Assembly: GCA_019638775.1 (NCBI GenBank)
Contig: JAHBTD010000004.1
Span: 62,001-126,000, forward strand
Reading direction: 5' to 3'
DNA: 64,000 nucleotides
Source: Fimbriimonadaceae bacterium
GTDB taxonomy: Bacteria > Armatimonadota > Fimbriimonadia > Fimbriimonadales > Fimbriimonadaceae
The position numbers and the translations under genes were made by a program. The first letter of the stretch is position 1. The number at the start of each line of letters is the position of its first letter. Below, piece by piece: positions 8,203-15,247 of this stretch. Below the pieces are notes generated by a model. That model did no database searches. It was not told the origin of the DNA and saw nothing but the letters and a program-made list of their open reading frames with translations.

Positions 8203-8624
8203 GCGAGTTTCGACGGGCATACGATATCGGACGGGCTTTTATCGGCCGCGAATTTGACCGGATCAAGGGCATGGAGCGGGACATGGCAGAGCGCGAACTG
8301 ACCGAAGTCTATAGCTACAAGCCCAAGACAGAATCGGAGCCCCCGCCCATCCAAACCTTGTCGCCCGAAGAGGAGATTGAGCGGGCCAAGGTGCGAGACC
8401 GTACCGCCAGAAAACTGCTGGGAATTGCGGCTGGCGCGAGCTTTGAAGAGATTAAAGCTTCTTTTGACCGGCTTAGCAAACGCAGCGATCCAGCTAACTT
8501 TCCGGAAGGATCGGAAGAGCAGAATCAGGCCGTTGAAATCAACCGGAAAGTGTACTGGGCTTATCAAGTTTTGACGGAAAACTTAGACGTAACCGAGAAG
8601 CGCTTCAAGAGTTTGGAATTGTAG
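8199..8624 (+). CDS. J-domain-like protein lacking the HPD motif
   Basis: The product has 141 aa. The C-terminal half reads like a J domain: ARKLLGIAAGASFEEIKASFDRL, a loop, then AVEINRKVYWAYQVL. In a true DnaJ the loop would carry HPD, which stimulates DnaK; here it reads SDPANFPEGS, so ATPase stimulation is not expected. The N-terminal half is charged and helical. J-like folds without HPD occur in cyanobacterial and plastid proteins. It overlaps the preceding coiled-coil gene by 4 nt, and the two products may interact. Confidence 0.7.
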   Translation: MSEFRRAYDIGRAFIGREFDRIKGMERDMAERELTEVYSYKPKTESEPPPIQTLSPEEEIERAKVRDRTARKLLGIAAGASFEEIKASFDRLSKRSDPANFPEGSEEQNQAVEINRKVYWAYQVLTENLDVTEKRFKSLEL

Positions 8625-8705
8625 AGGTTTTTGCCATTTTCTTCAACTTCTATGCTTGCGTATCCTCATTTCGCGGTGAAGTAAGGCTTGAGTATAAGGC
8701 TTGGT

Positions 8706-8800
8706 GGCGATTAATCGCCGCAGTTCACAGCGCGAATGAATTCGCGCACTCCCAAATATACGACAGGATTGCAAAGCGCGAATAAATTCGCGCACTCCCA
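8706..8800. repeat. Palindromic repeat cluster (GCGCGAAT type)
   Basis: Three palindromes lie between convergent genes: GGCGATTAATCGCC (8706-8719), GCGCGAATGAATTCGCGC (8730-8747) and GCGCGAATAAATTCGCGC (8776-8793). The last two are each followed by ACTCCCA. A third GCGCGAAT copy with a longer stem lies after dapD at 29456. They may serve as bidirectional terminators or REP-like elements. Confidence 0.75.
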
Positions 8801-8819
8801 CAAGCGCACTCCCATATAG

Positions 8820-11162
8820 TCAATCAAAGTTCACAATCGTGACGCCTTGCCCGCCTTCGGCGGGCTCGCCATCACGAAATCCGGTGACCTCTTTCCGTTT
8901 CTTCAGCACATCTTGAGTCACTTTACGTAGGATGCCCTCGCCTTTGCCGTGGACAATTCTGATCTTTGAGATGCCGGAAAGGACGGCTTCGTCGATGAAC
9001 AGCTGCAGTTCATGTTCGGCCTCTTCCGCTCGGAGGGCGCGGAGGTGCAGTTCGGTGGAGATGTTTGCCGCCTTGTCGAGCATCGTGCTCTCGCGGACTT
9101 TTCGGGTGATCTTTGGTGGGGGCGGCTTGTCGAAGGCGGTGAGCTTGGATAGGGGGAGTGTCATCTTTAGCGCCCCCATCTGCACAAGGGCAGTCCCGTT
9201 TTTCGGCTCTTCTATGACCATCCCAATCTGCGAATAGTCCTCGGCGCGAACCTGCATCCCCTTAGCTACATTGCCCCGGACGGTATCGTCGTCGAATTTT
9301 TCGGGACGTACGTCTTCGGCGAGAGATTGCCCGGTGACCTGAAGGTCTTTGAGTTTTGTGCGGGCGCGGTCGATGCTCTTTTGGGAGACGCCTTCCGACT
9401 TTAGCTGCTCAAAGATGTCGGCGGCTTCTAGTCGGAGTTCGCGGAGTGTTGATTCGATCGCCTCGGTAGCGTTTCGGTTTGCCCGGCGGCGTATCTCTTC
9501 GGCCTCTTCGATCTTGAGCCGGGCGAGTTCTTCGGCTTTTCTAAGCTCGGTGGATCGGCGGTCGGCTTCACTTTGGGCGATGCGGGCTTGCCGTTGGGCC
9601 TGTTCGAGCTTCTCCAGCATCAGAGTGACATCTTGGGTTTCCGAAGTCAGCGAACTTCTTGCAAGGTCGACCGTTTCTTTGGGAATGCCGTATCGTTCGG
9701 CGATTTTCAGGGCGTGGCTGGCTCCGGGGGCTCCCATAATGAGCCGGTAGGTGGGGGCGAGGGATTTCGCGTCGAATTCCATGGCCGCGTTTTGGAATCC
9801 TGGGTTGTTGTAGGCGAACGCCTTGAGCTCGCCGTAGTGGGTGCTGGCGATGATGAGAGCACCCTTCTTCCGCATCTCCAGGAGGATGCTCTTGGCCAGG
9901 GCTGCTCCCTCGGTCGGGTCGGTGCCAGCCCCGATCTCGTCGAGGAGAACGAGGGCGCCCGGCTTCATATCTCTTAACGCAGTGGAGATGTTTTTGATGT
10001 GTCCGCTGAAGGTTGAAAGCGATTGTTGGATGCTTTGCTCGTCGCCGATATCGGCCCAAACTTGGCTCAAGGGCCCAAGGCGGACCTCTTCTGCAGGCAG
10101 CAATAACCCCGATTGGGCCATGAGAGCAAAGAGCCCGACAGTTTTGATGGCGACGGTTTTTCCACCGGTGTTCGGACCTGTGATCAACAACCCGGGATGA
10201 TCTCCTCCAACGCTGACCGTGACGGGAACAACCGTTGTAGAGTCCAACAGTGGGTGTCTGCCTGAGAATATCTCCACGCCCGGCTCAGCCAGCCGCTTAG
10301 GTAACACGCCGCGCATCGCTTGTCCAAGACGTGCTTTGGAGATTGCGAAATCTAGCCATGCCGCCTTGTCGATGCCGTCCACCGCTTGGGTCATCGTTGT
10401 GCCAACTTTTGCGGAGAGCGAGGCGAGAATGCGCCCGATTTCGGCACGTTCGGCCGCTTCAAGCTCGCGCAGTTGGTTGCCCAGTTGGAGCACGTCGTCG
10501 GGCTCTACATAGACCGTCTGACCCGTGGAGCTAGTGTCGTGGACGATTCCCTTGATCTTGCCGCGATTTTCAGCTTTGAGGGGGATGACGTAGCGTCCGT
10601 CGCGGACGGTGTAGAGGGGGTCGGATAGGAGATCGCGGGTTCGGCCGGATACATAGCTTTGAATCTTCTCGATGATCCGGCTACCCATGCCAGCTTTGCG
10701 CTTGCGGATGGACGCCAGTGTTTCGCTTGCCGAGCTCAATACGTTTCCGTCGGATTCCAAGGCGTTGAAGACTTCCATCTCGACAGATTGGGCTTCGGGC
10801 ATGTGCTCGGCAAACTTCCAGAGCCGGGGCATCGCCGCCGCCCGAGGCTTGAGGAACGCCTTCATCTGGCGCATTGCCCGCAATGTTTCGCCGCATTGGT
10901 AGAGCTCCACTCCTCCGATCACGCCGCCTTTGGCGGCTTTGATGAACTCTCGCTTGAGGTCCTTAACCGCAGAAAGCGAAGGCGGGGAGTCTTCTCCAAT
11001 GAGATCGAAAGCCTCGGCAGTTAGGGCGAGGTCTTCCCAAACTTCGTCGGCCTTGAAGCTGGGTTGAAGCTGCCCGGCATACTCGGCGGCGAGTGGCGTC
11101 TGGCATTGCTGCGCCAGCCGCTCCAAGATCGCGCCGTATTCAAGCACCTTCAATGCATGCAT
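8820..11162 (-). CDS. mutS2: Endonuclease MutS2
   Basis: MutS-family ATPase with a C-terminal Smr nuclease domain, linked to suppression of recombination and, in Bacillus, to rescue of collided ribosomes. The start is set at the ATG beginning MHALKVLEYGAILERL, which matches the family N-terminus and gives 780 aa; the longer frame adds 64 unrelated residues. Seen: core and lever helices, Walker A ITGPNTGGKTVAIKT, Walker B region ALVLLDEIGAGTDPTEG, a long coiled coil, and a Smr domain with IRIVHGKGEG. A CAAAAT -10-like element lies 10 nt before this start. Confidence 0.95.
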   Translation of the reverse strand: MHALKVLEYGAILERLAQQCQTPLAAEYAGQLQPSFKADEVWEDLALTAEAFDLIGEDSPPSLSAVKDLKREFIKAAKGGVIGGVELYQCGETLRAMRQMKAFLKPRAAAMPRLWKFAEHMPEAQSVEMEVFNALESDGNVLSSASETLASIRKRKAGMGSRIIEKIQSYVSGRTRDLLSDPLYTVRDGRYVIPLKAENRGKIKGIVHDTSSTGQTVYVEPDDVLQLGNQLRELEAAERAEIGRILASLSAKVGTTMTQAVDGIDKAAWLDFAISKARLGQAMRGVLPKRLAEPGVEIFSGRHPLLDSTTVVPVTVSVGGDHPGLLITGPNTGGKTVAIKTVGLFALMAQSGLLLPAEEVRLGPLSQVWADIGDEQSIQQSLSTFSGHIKNISTALRDMKPGALVLLDEIGAGTDPTEGAALAKSILLEMRKKGALIIASTHYGELKAFAYNNPGFQNAAMEFDAKSLAPTYRLIMGAPGASHALKIAERYGIPKETVDLARSSLTSETQDVTLMLEKLEQAQRQARIAQSEADRRSTELRKAEELARLKIEEAEEIRRRANRNATEAIESTLRELRLEAADIFEQLKSEGVSQKSIDRARTKLKDLQVTGQSLAEDVRPEKFDDDTVRGNVAKGMQVRAEDYSQIGMVIEEPKNGTALVQMGALKMTLPLSKLTAFDKPPPPKITRKVRESTMLDKAANISTELHLRALRAEEAEHELQLFIDEAVLSGISKIRIVHGKGEGILRKVTQDVLKKRKEVTGFRDGEPAEGGQGVTIVNFD

Positions 11163-11172
11163 CGTCAGGTGC

Positions 11173-11178
11173 ATTTTG
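11173..11178 (-). promoter_or_regulatory. -10-like CAAAAT before mutS2
   Basis: On the minus strand TGCCAAAATGC precedes the chosen mutS2 ATG by 10 nt, with no Shine-Dalgarno sequence. It supports the shorter start. Confidence 0.4.
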
Positions 11179-11261
11179 GCAGGGTGAGCTTGCATCAAAT
11201 AGGGACTGCGTTCGTTGGATGGGATAAACGAACGTGCAAGCAAATCAGCCAAGATAGATTC

Positions 11262-11957
11262 ATGATCACCACGATTCTTGCCGCCATGGCGCTTACAGGA
11301 GCGCATGAAGTCATTGATATGAACCCGATTGACGATGCTTGGGTCTATCCTCATGCCAGCGATCCGCAGTCGGATGGCTTTCTAAGGGTTTGGGGTCAAG
11401 CCGGGGCTGCCGTCCCCGCCGACATGAACGACCGCGACAATTACTCGTTCTCCTACCTTCGCTTTGATATTGAGCGCTGCCCAACTGACAAGAAGCTTGA
11501 AGCGGCGGAACTGATCTTGACGCATAACGCCAACCCGGGATATAGCTTAGAAGCCGCGAAGAAGTCGCCTATTCAAGTTCGAGCGCTTATCGGGACGTTC
11601 ACGGAGAAGGCATGGAGCTATGAATTGGGGATGAAGATCGTTCCCAGCGCGAAAAAGGAAGACGTTTTTGGTGAGGCCGCTCCAACCGAGATTCCGGCGG
11701 ATCGACCTTTTACGGTCAGCATTGATCTTTTCAAGAAGGAAAGCAAATTCGCAGACTATCTTGCCAAAGGGATTGCGAGCAAAGATAAGACGCTCTGTCT
11801 CGCGTTGACTTCGATGATCGACCCCTCTGAGGGCGGGCAGTCAAGCATCTACAAGTTCTACTCGAAGGACAACAAGGACGACGCAAAAGTTAGGCCGGTT
11901 TTGAGGCTGACATTTGAAGGCGATACGGTACAAATTCCTTTAGCAACGCGTCTTTGA
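11262..11957 (+). CDS. Exported DNRLRE/CBM96-like domain protein
   Basis: The start is placed at the ATG of MITTILAAMALTGAHEVI, a short signal-like segment; upstream residues in frame are antisense to mutS2. The 231-aa product has a DNRLRE-like layout: DDAWVYPHASDPQSDGFLRVW near the start, then YSFSYLRFDIERC, LEAAELILTHNA and a final strand RPVLRLTFEG. Such modules occur in secreted proteins and can bind acidic polysaccharides. Here it stands alone with no catalytic partner. A GCCAAGATAG element similar to the GCCAAAATAGG promoters lies just upstream. Confidence 0.7.
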   Translation: MITTILAAMALTGAHEVIDMNPIDDAWVYPHASDPQSDGFLRVWGQAGAAVPADMNDRDNYSFSYLRFDIERCPTDKKLEAAELILTHNANPGYSLEAAKKSPIQVRALIGTFTEKAWSYELGMKIVPSAKKEDVFGEAAPTEIPADRPFTVSIDLFKKESKFADYLAKGIASKDKTLCLALTSMIDPSEGGQSSIYKFYSKDNKDDAKVRPVLRLTFEGDTVQIPLATRL

Positions 11958-12025
11958 ATAGAGCGTAAAGTATAGGAAGGATCTGGCGCAAATGTTGCGC
12001 CCTATCATTTATCGACAGGTGGTCT

Positions 12026-12766
12026 ATGAGTTTTCGAACCTCGAATCCAACACTAAACGAAGAAACCTTTGACAAATTTGGCCCCATCGAAGGTGTAAAC
12101 GCAACGCCGATGACTTTGAGCGGGATGATCAGCAAGACTGTCATATTGCTTGCCATTCTCGTGGCGTTTGCCTTCCTTGGCTGGCAAACCCCCAGTTATG
12201 CCTTTCTAGTTGCGGGAGTTGTCGCCACCCTTGCCGTGGGGATTACTCTCGCGTTTAAGCCCCAATGGTCGGCATTCTTAGCCCCGGTCTACTCCATCTT
12301 TATGGGTCTGGCTATGGGGACACTTTCCAAGGTGGTAACGGTGCAGCTTGCAGACACAAAATATGCCAACGCCGTACCCCTGGCAGTGCTTGGAACCATG
12401 GCGACGCTAGGGATAATGCTTGGGCTGTATGCCAGCCGCATCATCAAAGTCACGCAGACCTTCATCATGGTTGTTGCTGGCGCCACGCTTGCCATCATGG
12501 CAACCTATCTCCTCACTTGGATCATCCCCGGCATGAGCGAAATGGTGATCTTCAAGAGCGGCGCGATCGGGATCGGATTTAGCGTTTTCGTGATTATCCT
12601 CGCCGCGCTGAACTTTGCGCTGGACTTCCACCTGGTTGAAACAGGCATCAAGCGAGGGGCACCCAAATACATGGAGTGGTACTGCGGCTTCGCGATTTTG
12701 GTGACGATGGTCTGGCTGTACTGGGAGTTTCTGAAGTTGTTCATGAAACTCGCCGGTCGTCGGTAG
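12026..12766 (+). CDS. Bax inhibitor-1 (BI-1/YccA) family membrane protein
   Basis: 246 aa with seven predicted transmembrane helices after a 35-residue cytosolic N-terminus (SNPTLNEETFDKFG). The family forms pH-sensitive calcium-leak channels in some bacteria (YetJ). Helices include ISKTVILLAILVAFAFLGW, FLAPVYSIFMGLAMGTLSKVV and YLLTWIIPGM, and the chain ends with the amphipathic KLFMKLAGRR. The N-terminal 'NP.LNEETF' motif is typical of the actinobacterial-type BaxI_1 branch. Weak GGTGG sequence before the ATG. Confidence 0.9.
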   Translation: MSFRTSNPTLNEETFDKFGPIEGVNATPMTLSGMISKTVILLAILVAFAFLGWQTPSYAFLVAGVVATLAVGITLAFKPQWSAFLAPVYSIFMGLAMGTLSKVVTVQLADTKYANAVPLAVLGTMATLGIMLGLYASRIIKVTQTFIMVVAGATLAIMATYLLTWIIPGMSEMVIFKSGAIGIGFSVFVIILAALNFALDFHLVETGIKRGAPKYMEWYCGFAILVTMVWLYWEFLKLFMKLAGRR

Positions 12767-12788
12767 TTCACCTCTCATATACAGACTG

Positions 12789-12811
12789 GTCCGGGGGATT
12801 TCCTCCCGGAC
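12789..12811. terminator. Bidirectional terminator-like hairpin
   Basis: GTCCGGG (12789-12795) and CCCGGAC (12805-12811) form a stem between the convergent BI-1 and ubiA/mqnP genes. The T-run is weak on both strands. Confidence 0.5.
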
Positions 12812-12832
12812 CCGTTGCTACAACTCACGACG

Positions 12833-13717
12833 CTACAGCGCCACGTCGAGAATCGCAAAGACGAGCAGTCCGAGTGAGACGAATCCGTTGAGAGTGAAGA
12901 ACGCCATGTTGACCTTGCTGAGGTCGTCGGGCTTAACCAAGCTTTGCTCGTAGATCAACAGCGCCGCTGCCCCTGCGGCACCCACAAACCACCATACTCC
13001 CCGGGTGGTCATCAGCCCGCCCATCACCAACGCGGAAACCGCGATCAAGTGGCAGCACCGACTGATAAACAGCGCCTTCGACTTCCCTACCGTCTGTGGC
13101 AAAGAGCGCAGATGATTCTCCTTATCGAACTCCTCGTCTTGGAGGGAGTAGATGATGTCGAACCCGGCGGTCCAAAACGTGACAGCAGCGGTGATGGCGA
13201 CGATAGGCCAGCTTAGAGCGCCGGTTACGGCGATCCATGCCGCGGCGGGGGCGATTCCCAAGCTGAGCCCGAGCACGAAGTGGCAGAGCGGCGTGAAGCG
13301 CTTTGTGACGCTGTAGAGGAGGGTGACACCCAGCGCGACAGGACTTAGCATGAGCGCGAGAGGGTTCAGCATCCAAGCCGACACAAAGAAGATCACACAC
13401 GAGAGGGCAAAGTAGAGGTTTGCTTGGCGGAGTTGCAGCAGTCCAGCCGGGAGAGCCCGTATCTTGGTGCGTGGGTTTTTGGCGTCAATGTCTCGGTCGG
13501 CGATGCGGTTGAAGGCCATTGCCGCGCTGCGGCAAGAGACCATTGCCACGACGATCCAGACAAAAATCCGCCAGCCAGGCCACGCCGAGTCGCCCGTGGA
13601 CAGCGCCCCCCACATCATCCCGATCATCGCGAATGGCAGGGCAAAGACCGAGTGCTCGATCTTGATCATCTCAAGGTAGACGCGAACTGCGTGAAAGCCT
13701 CTGACAGCGGTGGCCAT
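12833..13717 (-). CDS. UbiA-family prenyltransferase (MqnP/UbiA-like)
   Basis: Integral-membrane transferase that prenylates an aromatic acid in quinone synthesis. 294 aa with eight or nine helices. The first Asp-rich motif is NRIADRDIDAKNPRT and the second YSLQDEEFDKENHLRS, which together bind Mg-diphosphate. The second motif and the surrounding IPKF-like pattern fit the branch that includes MqnP of the futalosine menaquinone pathway, so a menaquinone role is likely but is inferred. A TAAACT hexamer ends 7 nt before the ATG. Confidence 0.88.
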   Translation of the reverse strand: MATAVRGFHAVRVYLEMIKIEHSVFALPFAMIGMMWGALSTGDSAWPGWRIFVWIVVAMVSCRSAAMAFNRIADRDIDAKNPRTKIRALPAGLLQLRQANLYFALSCVIFFVSAWMLNPLALMLSPVALGVTLLYSVTKRFTPLCHFVLGLSLGIAPAAAWIAVTGALSWPIVAITAAVTFWTAGFDIIYSLQDEEFDKENHLRSLPQTVGKSKALFISRCCHLIAVSALVMGGLMTTRGVWWFVGAAGAAALLIYEQSLVKPDDLSKVNMAFFTLNGFVSLGLLVFAILDVAL

Positions 13718-13724
13718 TCGTTAG

Positions 13725-13730
13725 AGTTTA
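13725..13730 (-). promoter_or_regulatory. -10-like TAAACT of a likely leaderless gene
   Basis: Minus-strand TAAACT is separated from the UbiA-family ATG by 7 nt (CTAACGA), with no Shine-Dalgarno sequence. Confidence 0.45.
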
Positions 13731-13747
13731 CTTGAGGGGGATGCGTT

Positions 13748-13802
13748 GGCAGGTGGTTGGCAGGTGGTTGGCAGGTAGTCGGCAGGTGGTCGGCAAGTTG
13801 TT
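13748..13802 (+). repeat. 11-bp tandem repeat, 5 units
   Basis: GGCAGGTGGTT twice, then GGCAGGTAGTC, GGCAGGTGGTC and GGCAAGTTGTT, in exact 11-bp register. It occupies the spacer between the ubiA-like promoter and the RAYT-like gene. Confidence 0.85.
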
Positions 13803-13839
13803 AACATTGCGGGCGGGCGGCTGTAAGGAAGTGGGCCGT

Positions 13840-14328
13840 TCAGGGAAGGAGCAGATGAGGATATCGCATCGGGTTCGTGCATAGATCATCGGCGAGCGGA
13901 GACTTATAGATTTGGAGAGCGAACTGATACATCTCCTCCTCCGACTCCACCGGGCGTATGAAGTTGCGGTCGGCGTAAAGGTGTCCGGGGCGCTTCAAGA
14001 GCCGCACTGTGCTTGCCGACGTTGCATCTTTGAGGTCGCGCAAAGCCTCCTCAAACCGCTTGAACCGACCGGGGGTGAGCGAACCGGCACGCAGGAGGAG
14101 ATGGAGTTTGTCTGGCAAGACGCAGCCGATGAGTATAAGCATCGTTCGGTTGTGCTGCAGGACGGCGGCTTCATCAACTTCATACATGACCGGAGTTGGC
14201 AGCACTACTCCGTCGTAGTTGAGGGTAACGACGTAGGTGCAGCCCCAATCCTCACGCGAAAACTGATCATGCAATCGCGTGACGATCTCTCTTGGTAACT
14301 CACGGTAGTAGTTCGGGACGGCAGCCAT
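13840..14328 (-). CDS. Degenerate REP-associated (Y1/RAYT-like) transposase relative
   Basis: 162 aa with the layout of REP-associated tyrosine transposases: an N-terminal YYRELPREI, a central VLPDKLHLLLRAG where active enzymes have a MPNHVH-type HUH motif, and a C-terminal FIRPVESEEEMYQFALQIYKS followed by MRYPHLLLP, like the Y-containing helix and YPWS ending. The first His of HUH is Lys here, so metal-dependent nicking is unlikely. Either a decayed copy or a domesticated protein. It sits beside the 11-bp array and in a genome region rich in palindromic repeats. Confidence 0.6.
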   Translation of the reverse strand: MAAVPNYYRELPREIVTRLHDQFSREDWGCTYVVTLNYDGVVLPTPVMYEVDEAAVLQHNRTMLILIGCVLPDKLHLLLRAGSLTPGRFKRFEEALRDLKDATSASTVRLLKRPGHLYADRNFIRPVESEEEMYQFALQIYKSPLADDLCTNPMRYPHLLLP

Positions 14329-14438
14329 GCCAACGCCTCGTTTGCAAAAAAATTATTGGCTTGAAAAAACGAAGATTCAGCGGCTGGGGCAGAATAGTCC
14401 GATTTTGCGCAATGAAGCATCGGTCGAGCATGCACAAA

Positions 14439-14472
14439 AAAGCCCCTCATAACGTGTGTTATGAGGGGCTTT
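14439..14472 (-). terminator. Strong intrinsic terminator
   Basis: A perfect 15-bp stem (AAAGCCCCTCATAAC and its complement, 4-nt loop GTGT) followed on the minus strand by a T6 run. It ends the GH65-deacetylase transcript. Confidence 0.9.
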
Positions 14473-14488
14473 GGCTACTCGCTTAGAT

Positions 14489-15244
14489 TTATCGGGCAGC
14501 TGCGAGCGCTTCGTGGTGCTCGTAATGCTCGCTGGCCGCCTGCGTCAACGTCGTGAAGTGGGCACCTTTTGCACGGAAGTAGGCGATGGTCTTGCGCAGG
14601 TCCTCGATGGAGTCCTGGTAGTCGCGCATACCGAGACAGATCACTTCGCTGTTCAGGTTCGCTTCGAAGAGCGATTCCAGGACGTCGAAGCCCTGGTCGA
14701 GGTAGCCGTGGACACCGTTGTGTGTGCTGATTGGTACGTGAAGAATCCGGTTTGCTCCTTCCTTCTTTAGATCGTCGGCGGAGCTGTGATAAGGATTGCG
14801 CGGAGCTCCTGCCCAATCCACAAACATTTTGTAGTCGGCGTCCGGCACGACGCTGGAATCGACGATGATTCCGACGTCCTCGAGATACTTGATGTCGGAG
14901 GGCATGAGGGCAAAGCATCCGGCTCGGAAGCTGGTTGTTTTGATGCGGTGAGATTTTAGGGTGTCTTTTGCGACGCGGATGATGTTGCCACGTTCTCTTT
15001 CGTCTTCGACGTAGCCTCTGTCATCCTCGAAATTGACCTTCATTCCGACTTCATGCCAGTTCGGAATCTTGTGAATGAATTCATGATAGTACAGGTCTGT
15101 ATTCGCGCTCGGATCCTTGAGCGAGACATGGATGAGCCATGACGCGGGGATGAAGGATTCTTCGAGGACATCAATGTAATCTTTGGCGAAACACCGGTCG
15201 TGGTGTGCGCCCTCACAGTCGATCGTGAGAACAACATTTGGCAT
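14489..15244 (-). CDS. Polysaccharide deacetylase (NodB)-like protein
   Basis: 251 aa with the NodB homology order: LTIDCEG (TFDD equivalent) at residues 6-12, NWHEVGMKVNF where the zinc-binding H...H motif should be, SFRAGCFALMPSDIKYLEDVGI, DSSVVPD, and a final region CLGMRDYQDS. The second His of the zinc motif is not in its usual place (WHEVGMKVN), so the metal site is altered. No signal peptide; cytoplasmic. The ATG has AGGAG within the end of the upstream GH65 gene, so the two are co-translated. Confidence 0.75.
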   Translation of the reverse strand: MPNVVLTIDCEGAHHDRCFAKDYIDVLEESFIPASWLIHVSLKDPSANTDLYYHEFIHKIPNWHEVGMKVNFEDDRGYVEDERERGNIIRVAKDTLKSHRIKTTSFRAGCFALMPSDIKYLEDVGIIVDSSVVPDADYKMFVDWAGAPRNPYHSSADDLKKEGANRILHVPISTHNGVHGYLDQGFDVLESLFEANLNSEVICLGMRDYQDSIEDLRKTIAYFRAKGAHFTTLTQAASEHYEHHEALAAAR

Positions 15245-15247
15245 ATT

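Noticed and set aside
11163-11354. 64-residue N-terminal extension of MutS2
   Set aside because: The family N-terminus begins at the downstream ATG, which gives the typical 780 aa.
13840-14328. Active IS200/IS605 element
   Set aside because: No element ends were found, the HUH motif is damaged and no tnpB lies nearby.
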